Shown here piece by piece: positions 23,840 to 32,246 of a DNA stretch of 57,501 nucleotides (its first letter is position 1; each line of letters begins with the position of its first letter). A program made the translations under genes and the position numbers. The DNA is taken from positions 1 through 57,501 of the forward strand of contig JANQJN010000006.1 of NCBI GenBank assembly GCA_028281625.1. The letters are read 5' to 3'. Under the pieces are notes generated by a model. It saw only the letters and a list, made by a program, of their open reading frames with translations. It did not search any database and was not told the origin of the DNA. Source of the DNA: Emcibacteraceae bacterium (GTDB lineage: Bacteria > Pseudomonadota > Alphaproteobacteria > Sphingomonadales > Emcibacteraceae).

Positions 23840-25423
23840 CTAGCCTTCAAGCGCAACAAAGTTAAGCGCTTGCTGTGCCGTGCGAAGTCCGTGCTTTCTT
23901 TTGACCGGCGAATTAAGGAAGCGATTGGTACTGGCAAGCAGCATTTCCTTTGCTGGGCCGTCCGGCAGGTCGTCCACGTCTTCCTTCACGGCACACAGAA
24001 CTTTCATCAGGTGACAAGATATAATTGGCTCCGGCACACCATGATCAATTAAACGTTCAAAGTGAGTTTCCAAGAACTGGTCTACATCATCCACATGCCA
24101 CTCTGATAGATCCTGTTCTGCATTGATATAAGGAACGTTACGACCCGAAAAACAGGCCATTTGAAGGAGCGCTTGTGGCCAGTGCTCAGGGTAACGGTCA
24201 CACAACACCCGCACCGCATTGGCAAAGGTAAGACCGTGGGTAAAATCAAGCCATCCTACATTGTCCTTAATCACATTGTCGGTCGCCAAATCAAAATCCA
24301 ACTTGAAATAAAGCATGTTCCAGGCGAGTACCTCATGAACAGCATCAAAAATAAGTTTTGGATTTTTTGATGATTTGAGAATCCGGGCCATCGCTTTGTT
24401 GATCGAAAGCCCTTTTAGGTCTTCAGCGGCTATTGGCGCATCTTCCTTACCGTCCCAATTAATGAGCGCCACACCATATTGGCGAAACTCAGGGATCAGA
24501 TCTTCACGGCTGGTATAAATCAGATGCCGTACAAGACTTAAGGTCAGTGGTAAAGTTGCCTCTTCCCCAATCAGCTTGAGAAGCTCACCCGCCTTGTAGA
24601 CATAGATCGCCGAATGGCCAAAATCATTATAATGGGCAATAGCTGCACTGAAGAGGGTCGGTTCGATGTCAGTATATGTCATGCCATCCTGGATGGCACC
24701 GCGGATCAGGGCAACAGCGGTTTGCTCGTCTTCATCTTCGATGGCATCGGTAAACGCCGTAGCGTCATAGGGAATAGCATTGTCAGTAAATGTATGGTGC
24801 TTTTCCCGACGCACATCCCATGCCACATGGCTGATAATTTCAAGCACCGCCGTCAGCGCTTCTTCGTCGCGACCTTCTTTTTCAAGCTCAGTGGCGAAGG
24901 CGAGCCAATCGGCAGCCGCAGCAAAAGCATGTCCCATACCATATTCAAAGCGATCGTAATTGCGTCTTATACAGTCAGCAACAGCGTCTGAATAATGACC
25001 ACCCGCCAGTTTGAAACGACCCAACTCCCGGGCAATACGATCAAATTCATAGCGGTCAAAACTGTCCTGAATATTTTCCAGTGCTTTCTTTTGAATTTCT
25101 TTCCTCGGCGGATCCTGGATATCCACCCAAAGACCTGTATTATCGTGCTTCACCGGATAATGACGAAGCTTATCACCACCGACCAAGGTATCACCACTTT
25201 CCAGATCAAATTTCCAATTGTGCCAGTTACAGGTAAGCTTGCAATCAGAAGACAGGCTTCCTTCGCTTAGCGGATACCCTTCATGAGGGCAACGATTGTT
25301 CACCGCAAACAGTTTACCGCTTATATTGATCAGCAGCATCTGCTTACCGTCATAACGAAACACCATTTGGCCGTTTTCTTCGAGTTTTTCACTTTTTTCT
25401 ACTTTGACCCAGTTCTCGCTCAT
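23840..25423 (-). CDS. Rieske [2Fe-2S] protein with a long unassigned C-terminal domain
   Basis: About 527 residues from the ATG at 25423 (an in-frame start 13 residues upstream lies within the divergent regulatory space). Residues 1-110 are a Rieske domain of the bacterial ferredoxin type: Cys45-x-His47 and Cys65-x2-His68 in NRCPHEGY and CNWHNWKF. The remaining 400 residues are mostly helical with many His residues (HSAIYVYKAGELL, LVRHLIYTSRE, DAVHEVLAWNM). They recall questin-oxidase-like alpha-helical domains, but I cannot assign them firmly. An electron-transfer or oxygenase role is inferred. It is divergent from a SufR-like regulator, which probably controls it. Confidence 0.75.
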   Translation of the reverse strand: MSENWVKVEKSEKLEENGQMVFRYDGKQMLLINISGKLFAVNNRCPHEGYPLSEGSLSSDCKLTCNWHNWKFDLESGDTLVGGDKLRHYPVKHDNTGLWVDIQDPPRKEIQKKALENIQDSFDRYEFDRIARELGRFKLAGGHYSDAVADCIRRNYDRFEYGMGHAFAAAADWLAFATELEKEGRDEEALTAVLEIISHVAWDVRREKHHTFTDNAIPYDATAFTDAIEDEDEQTAVALIRGAIQDGMTYTDIEPTLFSAAIAHYNDFGHSAIYVYKAGELLKLIGEEATLPLTLSLVRHLIYTSREDLIPEFRQYGVALINWDGKEDAPIAAEDLKGLSINKAMARILKSSKNPKLIFDAVHEVLAWNMLYFKLDFDLATDNVIKDNVGWLDFTHGLTFANAVRVLCDRYPEHWPQALLQMACFSGRNVPYINAEQDLSEWHVDDVDQFLETHFERLIDHGVPEPIISCHLMKVLCAVKEDVDDLPDGPAKEMLLASTNRFLNSPVKRKHGLRTAQQALNFVALEG

Positions 25424-25472
25424 ATCCTTAGTCCCACTCCTAGAATTTGGTGAATATAACACAATTATTTAA

Positions 25473-25526
25473 TAAAGTTTTTTCTTTATAAATAAATCAT
25501 CTTTACTTGTCAAAGTTTTTTCTTTA
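25473..25526. promoter_or_regulatory. Twin AAAG-N6-CTTT operator-like repeats
   Basis: The 15-mer AAAGTTTTTTCTTTA occurs twice, at 25474-25488 and 25512-25526, 38 bases apart start to start, both inside the 113-base space between the Rieske gene and the SufR-like gene. Each copy contains an inverted AAAG-N6-CTTT; the first is extended to TAAAG/CTTTA. The N6 spacing is that of the cyanobacterial SufR site (CAAC-N6-GTTG). The second copy ends 10 bases before the regulator's ATG, where it could block its own translation start or transcription. Control of both genes by the regulator is inferred. Confidence 0.55.
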
Positions 25527-25536
25527 GAAAATAATT

Positions 25537-26172
25537 ATGAGCAAAGAAAAATCCCGTAAGCGCATCTTGACCCTGCTAAAAGAAAACGGCCCAATGGAGG
25601 CCGTCGCGCTGGCCACAGAGCTTGAAATCACCGATATGGCCGTGCGTCAGCATCTGTATGCCTTGGAAGAAATCGGTGACATCTGCTTTGGACTTGAAGC
25701 CCGGCCAAAGGGACGCCCCGCCAAGCTCTGGCGACTTACGGAACAGGCAAACAGTCACTTCCCCAACGCCCACGCCGAGTTTTCTACCGAGCTGATTACT
25801 TCTATCAAGCAGGTATTTGGTGATGAAGGCATGGAAAAACTGCTGGACGCTCGGCTCGAAAAACAAATCCATGAATATTCTTGTGAAATTTCAAGTTCGT
25901 CACCTCTTAAGGAAAAACTGAAATCTCTTTCAAAAATCCGAACACGCGAAGGTTATATGTCCGATGTTATTCCCGGCGACGAAGCCAATGCCTATTTATT
26001 CGTAGAGAATAACTGCCCCGTCTGCGATGCGGCAAAGGAATGCACCGGCATCTGTGCTCGAGAGCTTGACCTTTTTAATGAAGTGCTCGGTGAAGATGTC
26101 GAGGTCGAGCGCTCGGAACATATCATAGAAGGGGCACGCAGGTGCGCCTACCAGATATCACAGAAGCGCTGA
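25537..26172 (+). CDS. SufR-like winged-helix regulator with iron-sulfur-type cysteines
   Basis: 211 residues. The N-terminal 75 residues form a winged helix (VALATELEITDMAVRQHLYALEEIG, with the wing in RPKGRPAKLW). The C-terminal half contains clustered cysteines: CPVC (160, 163), CTGIC (169, 173) and Cys203 in EGARRCAYQI. The whole matches the SufR branch, where these cysteines bind an Fe-S cluster and the protein represses its targets when the cluster is present. It overlaps the convergent ArsC-like gene by 15 bases. It is divergent from the Rieske gene, with twin operator-like repeats between them. No suf operon is nearby, so its regulon is probably the Rieske gene and itself. Confidence 0.78.
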   Translation: MSKEKSRKRILTLLKENGPMEAVALATELEITDMAVRQHLYALEEIGDICFGLEARPKGRPAKLWRLTEQANSHFPNAHAEFSTELITSIKQVFGDEGMEKLLDARLEKQIHEYSCEISSSSPLKEKLKSLSKIRTREGYMSDVIPGDEANAYLFVENNCPVCDAAKECTGICARELDLFNEVLGEDVEVERSEHIIEGARRCAYQISQKR

Positions 26173-26508
26173 TAACTCTTCCTGATCTTTCTTTGAAAAC
26201 CCGATAAAGAACCGCTCTCCCAAATCAAAAATCGGCCGTTTGATCATCGCTTCGTTTTCAGAAAGCAGTTTAATCGCACCCGCTTCATCCAGGCTATCCT
26301 TAACGTCGTCCGGTAATTTCCGCCATGTGGTGCCCCGCGTGTTTAGAACTTTGTCAAGTCCCAGTTCAGCAACAAAACCACTTACCATATCTTTATCGAT
26401 TCCATCTTTTCGGTAATCATGATAGACATAATCAACACCCCTCTCATCGAGCCACTTAAGCGCTTTCTTAATGGTGTCGCAATTTTTAATACCGTAAACT
26501 TTTATCAT
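26158..26508 (-). CDS. Spx/ArsC-like (YffB-type) reductase-family protein
   Basis: 116 residues with a thioredoxin-like ArsC fold. The N-terminus KVYGIKNCDTIKKALKWL carries Cys10 in the C-x-T form of YffB, followed by DYRKDG, TRGTTWRKLP and IKRPIFDLGERFFIGF. The IKRP motif and Arg are typical of the family. In E. coli YffB binds glutathione-like thiols weakly, and its cell role is not established, so a thiol-reduction role is only likely. It overlaps the SufR-like gene by 15 bases at their 3' ends and is the last of a minus-strand run that begins with the TonB receptor. The ribosome site is short. Confidence 0.8.
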   Translation of the reverse strand: MIKVYGIKNCDTIKKALKWLDERGVDYVYHDYRKDGIDKDMVSGFVAELGLDKVLNTRGTTWRKLPDDVKDSLDEAGAIKLLSENEAMIKRPIFDLGERFFIGFSKKDQEELSALL

Positions 26509-26522
26509 TCTCTGATCACTAT

Positions 26523-26996
26523 TTATAATTGGGTTAACACTTGATCGATCTGTTTTAATACAGTTTCGTCCTGATACCCAACCAGTTTTTTTAGTATTTG
26601 TCCTTGCCCATCAACAATAAGGATAACAGGCGTTTCATCCTTTAGCCCTGCTATTCTTTTAAACGTTGGCGTAGAACGATAGGAAGGTAACTTAATTCCG
26701 GATTTCATCATTTCCTTTTTTAAATCCATGTGTCTACCATTTATGCCTACAGCAATGTAGTTTTTTGAAAGCCCTTCTTCATCTTGCAGCTTTTTGATGG
26801 TACGCACCTGAAGCGCACACCAGGCACAGTCAGGCTGGAAAATCACCATTGCTGACGATTTTCCATTTAATTCTTCAAAATCAATTCCCCCATTTAGTTT
26901 CGACAAAGATTGCTCATAGAGCGACACTCCTTCGTCAGCATAAACGCTCGCCGTTAAAGAGAATAAAATTGAAAAGAGAAGAAGCTTATTTTTCAT
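26523..26996 (-). CDS. Exported thioredoxin/TlpA-like protein
   Basis: 157 residues with a signal peptide (LLLFSILFSLTASVYADEG). The active site is DCAWC (Cys57, Cys60), set in VIFQPDCAWCALQV, and a cis-proline follows at TPVILIVD. It is a periplasmic thiol-disulfide protein of the TlpA/peroxiredoxin-like group; the CAWC motif suggests reductase rather than peroxidase activity. It lies 12 bases after the TonB receptor gene, so the two are co-transcribed. Reduction of the receptor's plug cysteines or of its bound metal is a plausible role, inferred from the neighbour only. The GGAAA ribosome site is good. Confidence 0.78.
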   Translation of the reverse strand: MKNKLLLFSILFSLTASVYADEGVSLYEQSLSKLNGGIDFEELNGKSSAMVIFQPDCAWCALQVRTIKKLQDEEGLSKNYIAVGINGRHMDLKKEMMKSGIKLPSYRSTPTFKRIAGLKDETPVILIVDGQGQILKKLVGYQDETVLKQIDQVLTQL

Positions 26997-27008
26997 GGTG
27001 TTTCCATA

Positions 27009-29141
27009 TTAAAAATGTGCGCTGACGCCCATATAAATTTCTTTGCCATGAAGTGGCCCAAAGATATAGCCAACATCATAGTTCCCTTCCGCATCATAAA
27101 AGAGTGGTGATGTAACTTTGCCAGCTTGGGTATAGTCGGAGATATTTTTACCACCCAGATAAAAATCAACCTGCTCAGTTACGGCGTAAGCAATTCTTGC
27201 CTCAAGGGTGAGATATGATGGAGCCTCAAGTGGCTTTATAATCGTCGCAGCTGCATCATCAAAGCCTTCATAACCATATCTGGATAAATCACGACTTCCA
27301 GTCCATGTCGCATCCATCCTGAGATTCCAGCGACCAGGCTTCCATGAAATTCCTGCCATGAAACGCTTTTCTACTGGGGCAATTCCGAACATGCTTCGCA
27401 TGACATCATCATGGAAAAATGTTTCGGCTGTTGCAGAAAGGTGAAGATCTTCTGAAACCTGATAGCCCGCATCCAAAGAAAGTGCGACCACTTTTCCTTT
27501 TTCACTTAGTTGTTCAAGTACTGGAACACCGGCATCATTTTCTCCAAGTGCCGCCAGATTATCAACCTCTGTTCTCGCAATTGCAGCTGTTACATTAAGC
27601 TTATCCCCTGTATAGCTAAGTGCATAACTTGTCGAGAATGATTTTTCCAGTTCGTCTACCTCAATAGCAAAGCCGAGACCTGCATCAAGAATACCGTGAT
27701 CCGTTTCAAAGAATGAAAGCGGTGCCCGATATCCGCGACCTGCCGAAAGACGACTAGTAAAATAATCATTGTGGAAATAACGCATGTCCACTCTTGGCGA
27801 GACGAGGAATTTATCAATTTCAAGGCCAGGTTTTAGCGGTGATGTAAAATCAGCTTTAACCTTGTCAAATCGTACAGCGGCAGAGATCTCAAATGAACCA
27901 CCGTTGTTCCATGTGTCCTGAATGTATCCACTATATGTCTTATAGGAAAAACTGTCAGAAACATAACTTGGAAGTGCTTCCATTTCTTCGCTGGTACTTT
28001 CAAGCGTTTCGTCACGAAGACTTGCGCCAAAGGTCAGCAAATGGTCCGATCCTGCCATATAATGGAGCTTTGCATCCGCATAGAGCATGTCATTGTCAGC
28101 AACATAATCAATGCCTTCATAAAAGCTGTCTTGTTTGTGTTCTGAAAAACTAACGGCAGTTTCAAGATTGAGGTTGTCATTCAAAGTTGTGAAGAGACTG
28201 GAACCAATTTCGATGCGCTGAGTGTCGATCCATTCGGCCGTTTCCCATGGTTTACCAATGAATTGGTTGTTTACATTTCCGCCTGCAAACAACTGGTCAG
28301 AATCTTCTCCATCAAAACCGGCTATTACGTCACCGATAGTTTCCGCAACTTCACCCAATACTGGTCCACCAAAAATTTCAGACTCGATATATCCAACACG
28401 GACAATAAAGGTTGTGTCGTCACCGACATCCTGAGACAGTCTGGCGATAAAATTGGTATTGGTTAAAGCAGGATTCTCGCTCACCCCATTTTCGTCAACA
28501 TCCTGTTGATCATCATCATTATATTGCCCCGCAATTGTGATACGCGTCTTATCATCATCGGATACGTAGTATAAGGTGCCGCTAGCAATGGTCATACCGT
28601 CGATGCCGCGCGCGAAATCCATTTCCAATGCAGATTCGGTTGGTTCCTTGGTTACGATATTTATAGAACCACCAATGGCCTCAGGTGCAACGAGTGATGC
28701 CCCGGCACCACGGGCGATTTCAATGCGTTCCACCCCGGCGACAGACATTGCGTCTGGTCCATAAAAACCTGAAACCATTGTATGGGCAGGAAGACCATCC
28801 AATAATATTGTTGTATGATGTCCAGCCAGGCCGTTTAGCATGATGCGTTTGACACCACACATTGAACATTCGTTATTTACGCGAATCCCTGGTGAAAATG
28901 AAAGTGCTTCAGACACCGTCACAGCTTTTCTATCGGCCAGTAGATCGCTGGTAAGCACTTCAGTTTGTTCGATGGTATCGGCAAGTCTGCCTGCTTCTAT
29001 CGCGCGTTTTCTGGCTGAAACAACGACAACAGTATCAGTATGCTGTTGATCATTAATTTGTTGGGCTTGTACATTGGATTGAAAACTTGGCACACACAAA
29101 AAAGTTGAGCAGATTAAAGCTGCCTTAAAATTATTAAACAT
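27009..29141 (-). CDS. TonB-dependent outer-membrane receptor with a CxxC in the plug
   Basis: 710 residues with a signal peptide. The plug begins near residue 36 with a TonB-box-like VVVVSARK, and continues with ILLDGLP, GVERIEIARGAGA and GGSINIVTKEPTE. The barrel has periodic strands, RGYRAPLSFFE, and ends in GVSAHF with a terminal aromatic. In the plug, Cys92 and Cys95 (ECSMCGVKRIMLNG) replace the usual sequence, a feature I remember from some metal- or flavin-type receptors in Bacteroidetes. It likely imports an iron complex or another metal complex. Two Fur-like palindromes precede it, and a thioredoxin-like gene follows in the same operon. Confidence 0.85.
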   Translation of the reverse strand: MFNNFKAALICSTFLCVPSFQSNVQAQQINDQQHTDTVVVVSARKRAIEAGRLADTIEQTEVLTSDLLADRKAVTVSEALSFSPGIRVNNECSMCGVKRIMLNGLAGHHTTILLDGLPAHTMVSGFYGPDAMSVAGVERIEIARGAGASLVAPEAIGGSINIVTKEPTESALEMDFARGIDGMTIASGTLYYVSDDDKTRITIAGQYNDDDQQDVDENGVSENPALTNTNFIARLSQDVGDDTTFIVRVGYIESEIFGGPVLGEVAETIGDVIAGFDGEDSDQLFAGGNVNNQFIGKPWETAEWIDTQRIEIGSSLFTTLNDNLNLETAVSFSEHKQDSFYEGIDYVADNDMLYADAKLHYMAGSDHLLTFGASLRDETLESTSEEMEALPSYVSDSFSYKTYSGYIQDTWNNGGSFEISAAVRFDKVKADFTSPLKPGLEIDKFLVSPRVDMRYFHNDYFTSRLSAGRGYRAPLSFFETDHGILDAGLGFAIEVDELEKSFSTSYALSYTGDKLNVTAAIARTEVDNLAALGENDAGVPVLEQLSEKGKVVALSLDAGYQVSEDLHLSATAETFFHDDVMRSMFGIAPVEKRFMAGISWKPGRWNLRMDATWTGSRDLSRYGYEGFDDAAATIIKPLEAPSYLTLEARIAYAVTEQVDFYLGGKNISDYTQAGKVTSPLFYDAEGNYDVGYIFGPLHGKEIYMGVSAHF

Positions 29142-29160
29142 GACTTATTTTTACTTCTTT

Positions 29161-29181
29161 TATTAATAATGATTATTAATA
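29161..29181 (-). promoter_or_regulatory. Perfect 21-base palindrome, Fur-like box
   Basis: Arms TATTAATAAT and ATTATTAATA flank a central G, 20-40 bases upstream of the TonB receptor start. The arm carries AATAATGATT-like Fur core. It would sit downstream of a TTGACC -35-like element at 29209-29214 (minus strand), a repressing position. Iron control by Fur is inferred. Confidence 0.6.
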
Positions 29182-29217
29182 GCAATAAATAATTAAGTTT
29201 TTACAATAGGTCAAGTC

Positions 29218-29240
29218 TTATTAAGAATTATTCTTAATAA
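29218..29240 (-). promoter_or_regulatory. Second perfect palindrome, Fur-like, upstream of TonB receptor
   Basis: Arms TTATTAAGAA and TTCTTAATAA surround a 3-base centre (23 bases in all). It lies 77-99 bases upstream of the receptor start, just upstream of the TTGACC element and 2 bases after the stop of the CDF transporter gene. It may be a second Fur site or a weak terminator; no T run follows on the minus strand. Confidence 0.5.
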
Positions 29241-29242
29241 TA

Positions 29243-30139
29243 TCAGGAGGTAGGTTTTTCTATTGGATCTGCATGTATAAATACTTCTGCATTCGGATAT
29301 GCTTCCATAATTTTATCTTCAACCTGATCAGAAATTTCGTGGGCGTCATAAAGGCTGATGCCTTCTTCAAGGCCCATATGAAACTGGATGAATATATTAA
29401 GCCCGGAACGCCTGGTGCGAAGCTCGTGAATATCTTTTACGCGTTCATCAGAATAAGCGATTTCCTCAATACGTGTCCTGTCATCATCGCTCATTTCTTT
29501 ATCCATGAGTACGTCGGTACTAGCAACAAATACCTGATAAGCACTGTAAAGAAGATAAAGCGCTGCCACCGCACCAAAGAAAGGGTCCGCGTACACCATG
29601 TTGAATGTACCACCGAGTACAAGTGCAAATGCCACACCCAGGTTAAGAAGAATATCCCCGGCGTAATGCATGGCGTCCGCCTCAATGGCGACAGAGCCAG
29701 TTTGCCGTTTCACATATTGCTGATACATCACCAGCGCAACCGTAAGCGCGATGGACGCGACAATAACGCCGATACCCAGTTCCGGTTTAACGATGGCTTG
29801 CGGATTAATGACTTTGTCAACCACTTCATAGATAAGTAGAAGCGAAGTTGCACCAATCACAAATGCCTGTAGAAGACCAGCAATGGCTTCGGCCTTGCCA
29901 TGTCCAAAGCGATGTTCTTCATCAGCCGGCACAATGGAATAACGCACAGCGGCGAAAATAATAAGTGACGAAAGACTATCCATAACACTGTCAAGGAGCG
30001 TCCCGAAAATAGCCACTGATCCGCTTTCAATATAGCCCCAGGTTTTAAGCACGATCAAAGAAATGGCAACACTTACAGACGCTGTCGTCGCCCGTTTGAG
30101 AAGTATTTCCGCCTGTTCTCTGCTTATCTCAGTGTTCAT
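29243..30139 (-). CDS. Cation diffusion facilitator, FieF-type metal exporter
   Basis: 298 residues and six hydrophobic segments, with the CDF signature SVAIFGTLLDSVMDSLSSL, then HRFGHGKAEAIAGL and IEADAMHYAGDILLN. The histidine-rich C-terminal domain (FIQFHMGLEEGISLYDAHEIS) is the usual dimerising metal-binding fold. FieF exports Fe2+ or Zn2+ from the cytoplasm in exchange for protons. Its ATG overlaps the pdxH stop codon (TAATG), so the two genes are translated together. The TonB receptor lies downstream behind palindromes, so iron import and export genes are neighbours. Confidence 0.9.
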   Translation of the reverse strand: MNTEISREQAEILLKRATTASVSVAISLIVLKTWGYIESGSVAIFGTLLDSVMDSLSSLIIFAAVRYSIVPADEEHRFGHGKAEAIAGLLQAFVIGATSLLLIYEVVDKVINPQAIVKPELGIGVIVASIALTVALVMYQQYVKRQTGSVAIEADAMHYAGDILLNLGVAFALVLGGTFNMVYADPFFGAVAALYLLYSAYQVFVASTDVLMDKEMSDDDRTRIEEIAYSDERVKDIHELRTRRSGLNIFIQFHMGLEEGISLYDAHEISDQVEDKIMEAYPNAEVFIHADPIEKPTS

Positions 30140-30717
30140 TACGGATAAAGGGTTTCTGTATCCCAGCCCCCGTCATCATTTCGAATGTAAATATGTCGGT
30201 CATGAAGCCGGAATTTACGGTCCTGCCAAAATTCAATTCGGCGTGGCATAAGTCTAAAACCCGACCAGAATTCCGGTCGCGGCACTTCGCCCAGTCCAAA
30301 TTTGGTCGTGTATTTTAGGATCCTTGCTTCAAATTCAAATCGTCCTTCCATAGGCTGGCTTTGCTTTGATGCCCAAGCCCCGATTTGACTGTCTTTGGGG
30401 CGGGATGCGAAATAGGCGTCAGCGTCTTCGTCGCTCACCTGCTCCACCGGTCCTTCTATGCGGATTTGCCTTGAAAGGCTTTTCCAATGAAAACAAAAAG
30501 CCATATTTGGATTTCCGGCAATTTCCTCACCCTTGCGGCTGCCCAGGTTGGTATAAAAAGTAAAACCTTGTGGCCCATGATCCTTTAAAAGAACCATCCT
30601 TAACGACGGCCTTCCGTGCCTATCAACAGTTGCAACTGACATTGCCTCTGCCATATCTTCGGCCTTGTTCGCATCTTCAAACCACTCAGCAAATCTTTCA
30701 AACGGATCCTGCATCAT
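30139..30717 (-). CDS. pdxH: Pyridoxamine 5'-phosphate oxidase PdxH
   Basis: 192 residues. PdxH oxidises pyridoxine or pyridoxamine phosphate to pyridoxal phosphate using FMN. Motifs: [17 protein letters not shown] at the start, [39 protein letters not shown], then [28 protein letters not shown] and, at the end, [10 protein letters not shown]. All belong to the bacterial PdxH family, and the FMN- and substrate-binding residues are present. Its stop overlaps the start of the CDF gene. Its start is divergent from the 17-kDa antigen gene. Confidence 0.96.
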   Translation of the reverse strand: MMQDPFERFAEWFEDANKAEDMAEAMSVATVDRHGRPSLRMVLLKDHGPQGFTFYTNLGSRKGEEIAGNPNMAFCFHWKSLSRQIRIEGPVEQVSDEDADAYFASRPKDSQIGAWASKQSQPMEGRFEFEARILKYTTKFGLGEVPRPEFWSGFRLMPRRIEFWQDRKFRLHDRHIYIRNDDGGWDTETLYP

Positions 30718-30802
30718 TTCAAACCTTGTAACGCTTTGTTTATTTATTATTTATATGATAGATAATAGAGAAAATTTATTCGGCAAGATAGAGGATAAAT
30801 CT

Positions 30803-31270
30803 GTGCAAAACATAAAATTATTTTCCAAGATTTTACTGGTTACCGCTATGACTGTTGGTACAAGTGCTTGTACCAAAGAAGACAGCGGCACTTTGCTCGG
30901 TGCCATTGGTGGTGCGCTTGTGGGAAGTGCGGTTACCAATGACAGTTCGGTGGGCGTTGCCATCGGTACTTTGGCTGGCGCCTATATCGGTCGTGATATC
31001 GGCCGTGAAATGGATGAAAGAGACCAGCAAAGAATGTATGAAACTACACAAAGTTCACTGGAAACTGGCGTCTCTGGAAACGCTAATCAATGGTATAACC
31101 CCGATACTGGAAACAGCGGTAGTGTAACACCCCAACCTGCCTACACGGATACCGCTGGCCAATATTGCCGCGAGTATCAGCAAACTGTCACCATCGCCGG
31201 AAAGCAGGAAACAGCATATGGAACGGCCTGCCGTCAGCCCGATGGCTCTTGGAAAATTGTGAACAGCTAA
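30803..31270 (+). CDS. 17-kDa surface antigen-like lipoprotein with glycine zipper
   Basis: About 155 residues, starting at a GTG at 30803 that has GAGG eight bases upstream; an ATG at 30755 would add 16 residues without signal-peptide character. The N-terminus ends in [10 protein letters not shown], a lipobox-like site, although the -3 residue is not the usual Leu. A glycine-zipper follows: [16 protein letters not shown], then [13 protein letters not shown]. The tail has [23 protein letters not shown], the usual end of the Rickettsia 17-kDa antigen family. It is an outer-membrane lipoprotein. A structural role in the envelope is likely. Confidence 0.85.
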   Translation: MQNIKLFSKILLVTAMTVGTSACTKEDSGTLLGAIGGALVGSAVTNDSSVGVAIGTLAGAYIGRDIGREMDERDQQRMYETTQSSLETGVSGNANQWYNPDTGNSGSVTPQPAYTDTAGQYCREYQQTVTIAGKQETAYGTACRQPDGSWKIVNS

Positions 31271-31313
31271 CTATATAATAGTCAACGAGAAATAATTAGT
31301 AGCGAATATAAGT

Positions 31314-32246
31314 ATGAGAGATCCATATAAGGTCCTTGGCGTCGACAAAAATACCAGCCAGGCTGACCTAAAAAAAACATATCGGAAGCTCGCCATGAAG
31401 CTTCACCCGGACCAAAATCCGGGCGATGAAAAAGTCGCTGAACAATTTAAGGAAGTGTCCGCGGCATATGCACTGCTGTCTGACGAAAAAATGAAAGCGC
31501 GTTATGACCGCGGTGAAATTAATCCTGACGGCAGCGAAAAGGGTTTCGCCGGTTATCGCCAACATGCCGGTGCCGGCGGCAATCCCTTCGGTGGTGGTGG
31601 TTTTGGTGGTGCGTTTGGCGCCGGTTTTGATGCAGAAGATCTTTTCTCAAGCCTGTTTGGTGGCGGTCGCGCACGCGGCGGACGACCAAAGATGAAAAAG
31701 CGCGGCGAGGATAAATCTTACAGGATATCCATCAATTTTCTTGATGCGGTTCTTGGCAGTACACAAAAGATCAAACTTGAAAGCGGCAAAACGCTAAACA
31801 TCAAAACACCGGTGAATGTAAAGGAAGGGCAGCAAATCCGGCTTAAAGGACAAGGTCGCCCTGGCGCGAATGGTGGACCAGCGGGCGACGCACTCATTGA
31901 AGTGCACATCAAAAAGCACCCTTACTTCACCCAGCAAGGCAACGATATTCATATGGATCTTCCGATCACGCTTGAAGAAGCGGTGATGGGTGCCAAAATC
32001 ACAGTTCCCACAGTAAGTGGTAAAATAGCACTCACAGTGCCTAAAAATTCAAGTTCCGGCAAAACCATGCGCCTTAAAGGCAAGGGTGCAACGGATTCAA
32101 AAAGCAAGAAAACCGGCGATCAATTGGTGAAGCTAATGATCCAACTGCCCACCGACACCGACAAGGAACTTGAAAAAACAGTCAAAAAATGGTCGACTAA
32201 GAAAAAAAGCGATAATGCAAATTCTATTCGTGGGCATTTAGACTAA
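31314..32246 (+). CDS. DnaJ/CbpA-like co-chaperone
   Basis: 310 residues. The J domain occupies residues 1-70: DPYKVLGVDKNTSQADLKKTY, then KLAMKLHPDQNPGD with the HPD triad. A Gly/Phe-rich linker (around 85-115) follows, then the two C-terminal beta-sandwich domains of DnaJ (LGSTQKIKLESGKTLNIKTP, LEEAVMGAKITVPT). The zinc-finger Cys motifs of DnaJ proper are absent, so it is the CbpA/DjlA-like class. It would stimulate DnaK. The YihY gene begins directly after its stop codon (TAAATG), so they are one operon. Confidence 0.9.
   Translation: MRDPYKVLGVDKNTSQADLKKTYRKLAMKLHPDQNPGDEKVAEQFKEVSAAYALLSDEKMKARYDRGEINPDGSEKGFAGYRQHAGAGGNPFGGGGFGGAFGAGFDAEDLFSSLFGGGRARGGRPKMKKRGEDKSYRISINFLDAVLGSTQKIKLESGKTLNIKTPVNVKEGQQIRLKGQGRPGANGGPAGDALIEVHIKKHPYFTQQGNDIHMDLPITLEEAVMGAKITVPTVSGKIALTVPKNSSSGKTMRLKGKGATDSKSKKTGDQLVKLMIQLPTDTDKELEKTVKKWSTKKKSDNANSIRGHLD

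Noticed and set aside
23755..23937. A 60-residue minus-strand frame with a hydrophobic end
   Set aside because: It overlaps the end of the Rieske gene on the same strand in another frame and has no ribosome site.
30665..30802. An upstream extension of the 17-kDa antigen gene
   Set aside because: It runs into pdxH on the other strand and the GTG at 30803 has a good ribosome site and opens the signal peptide.
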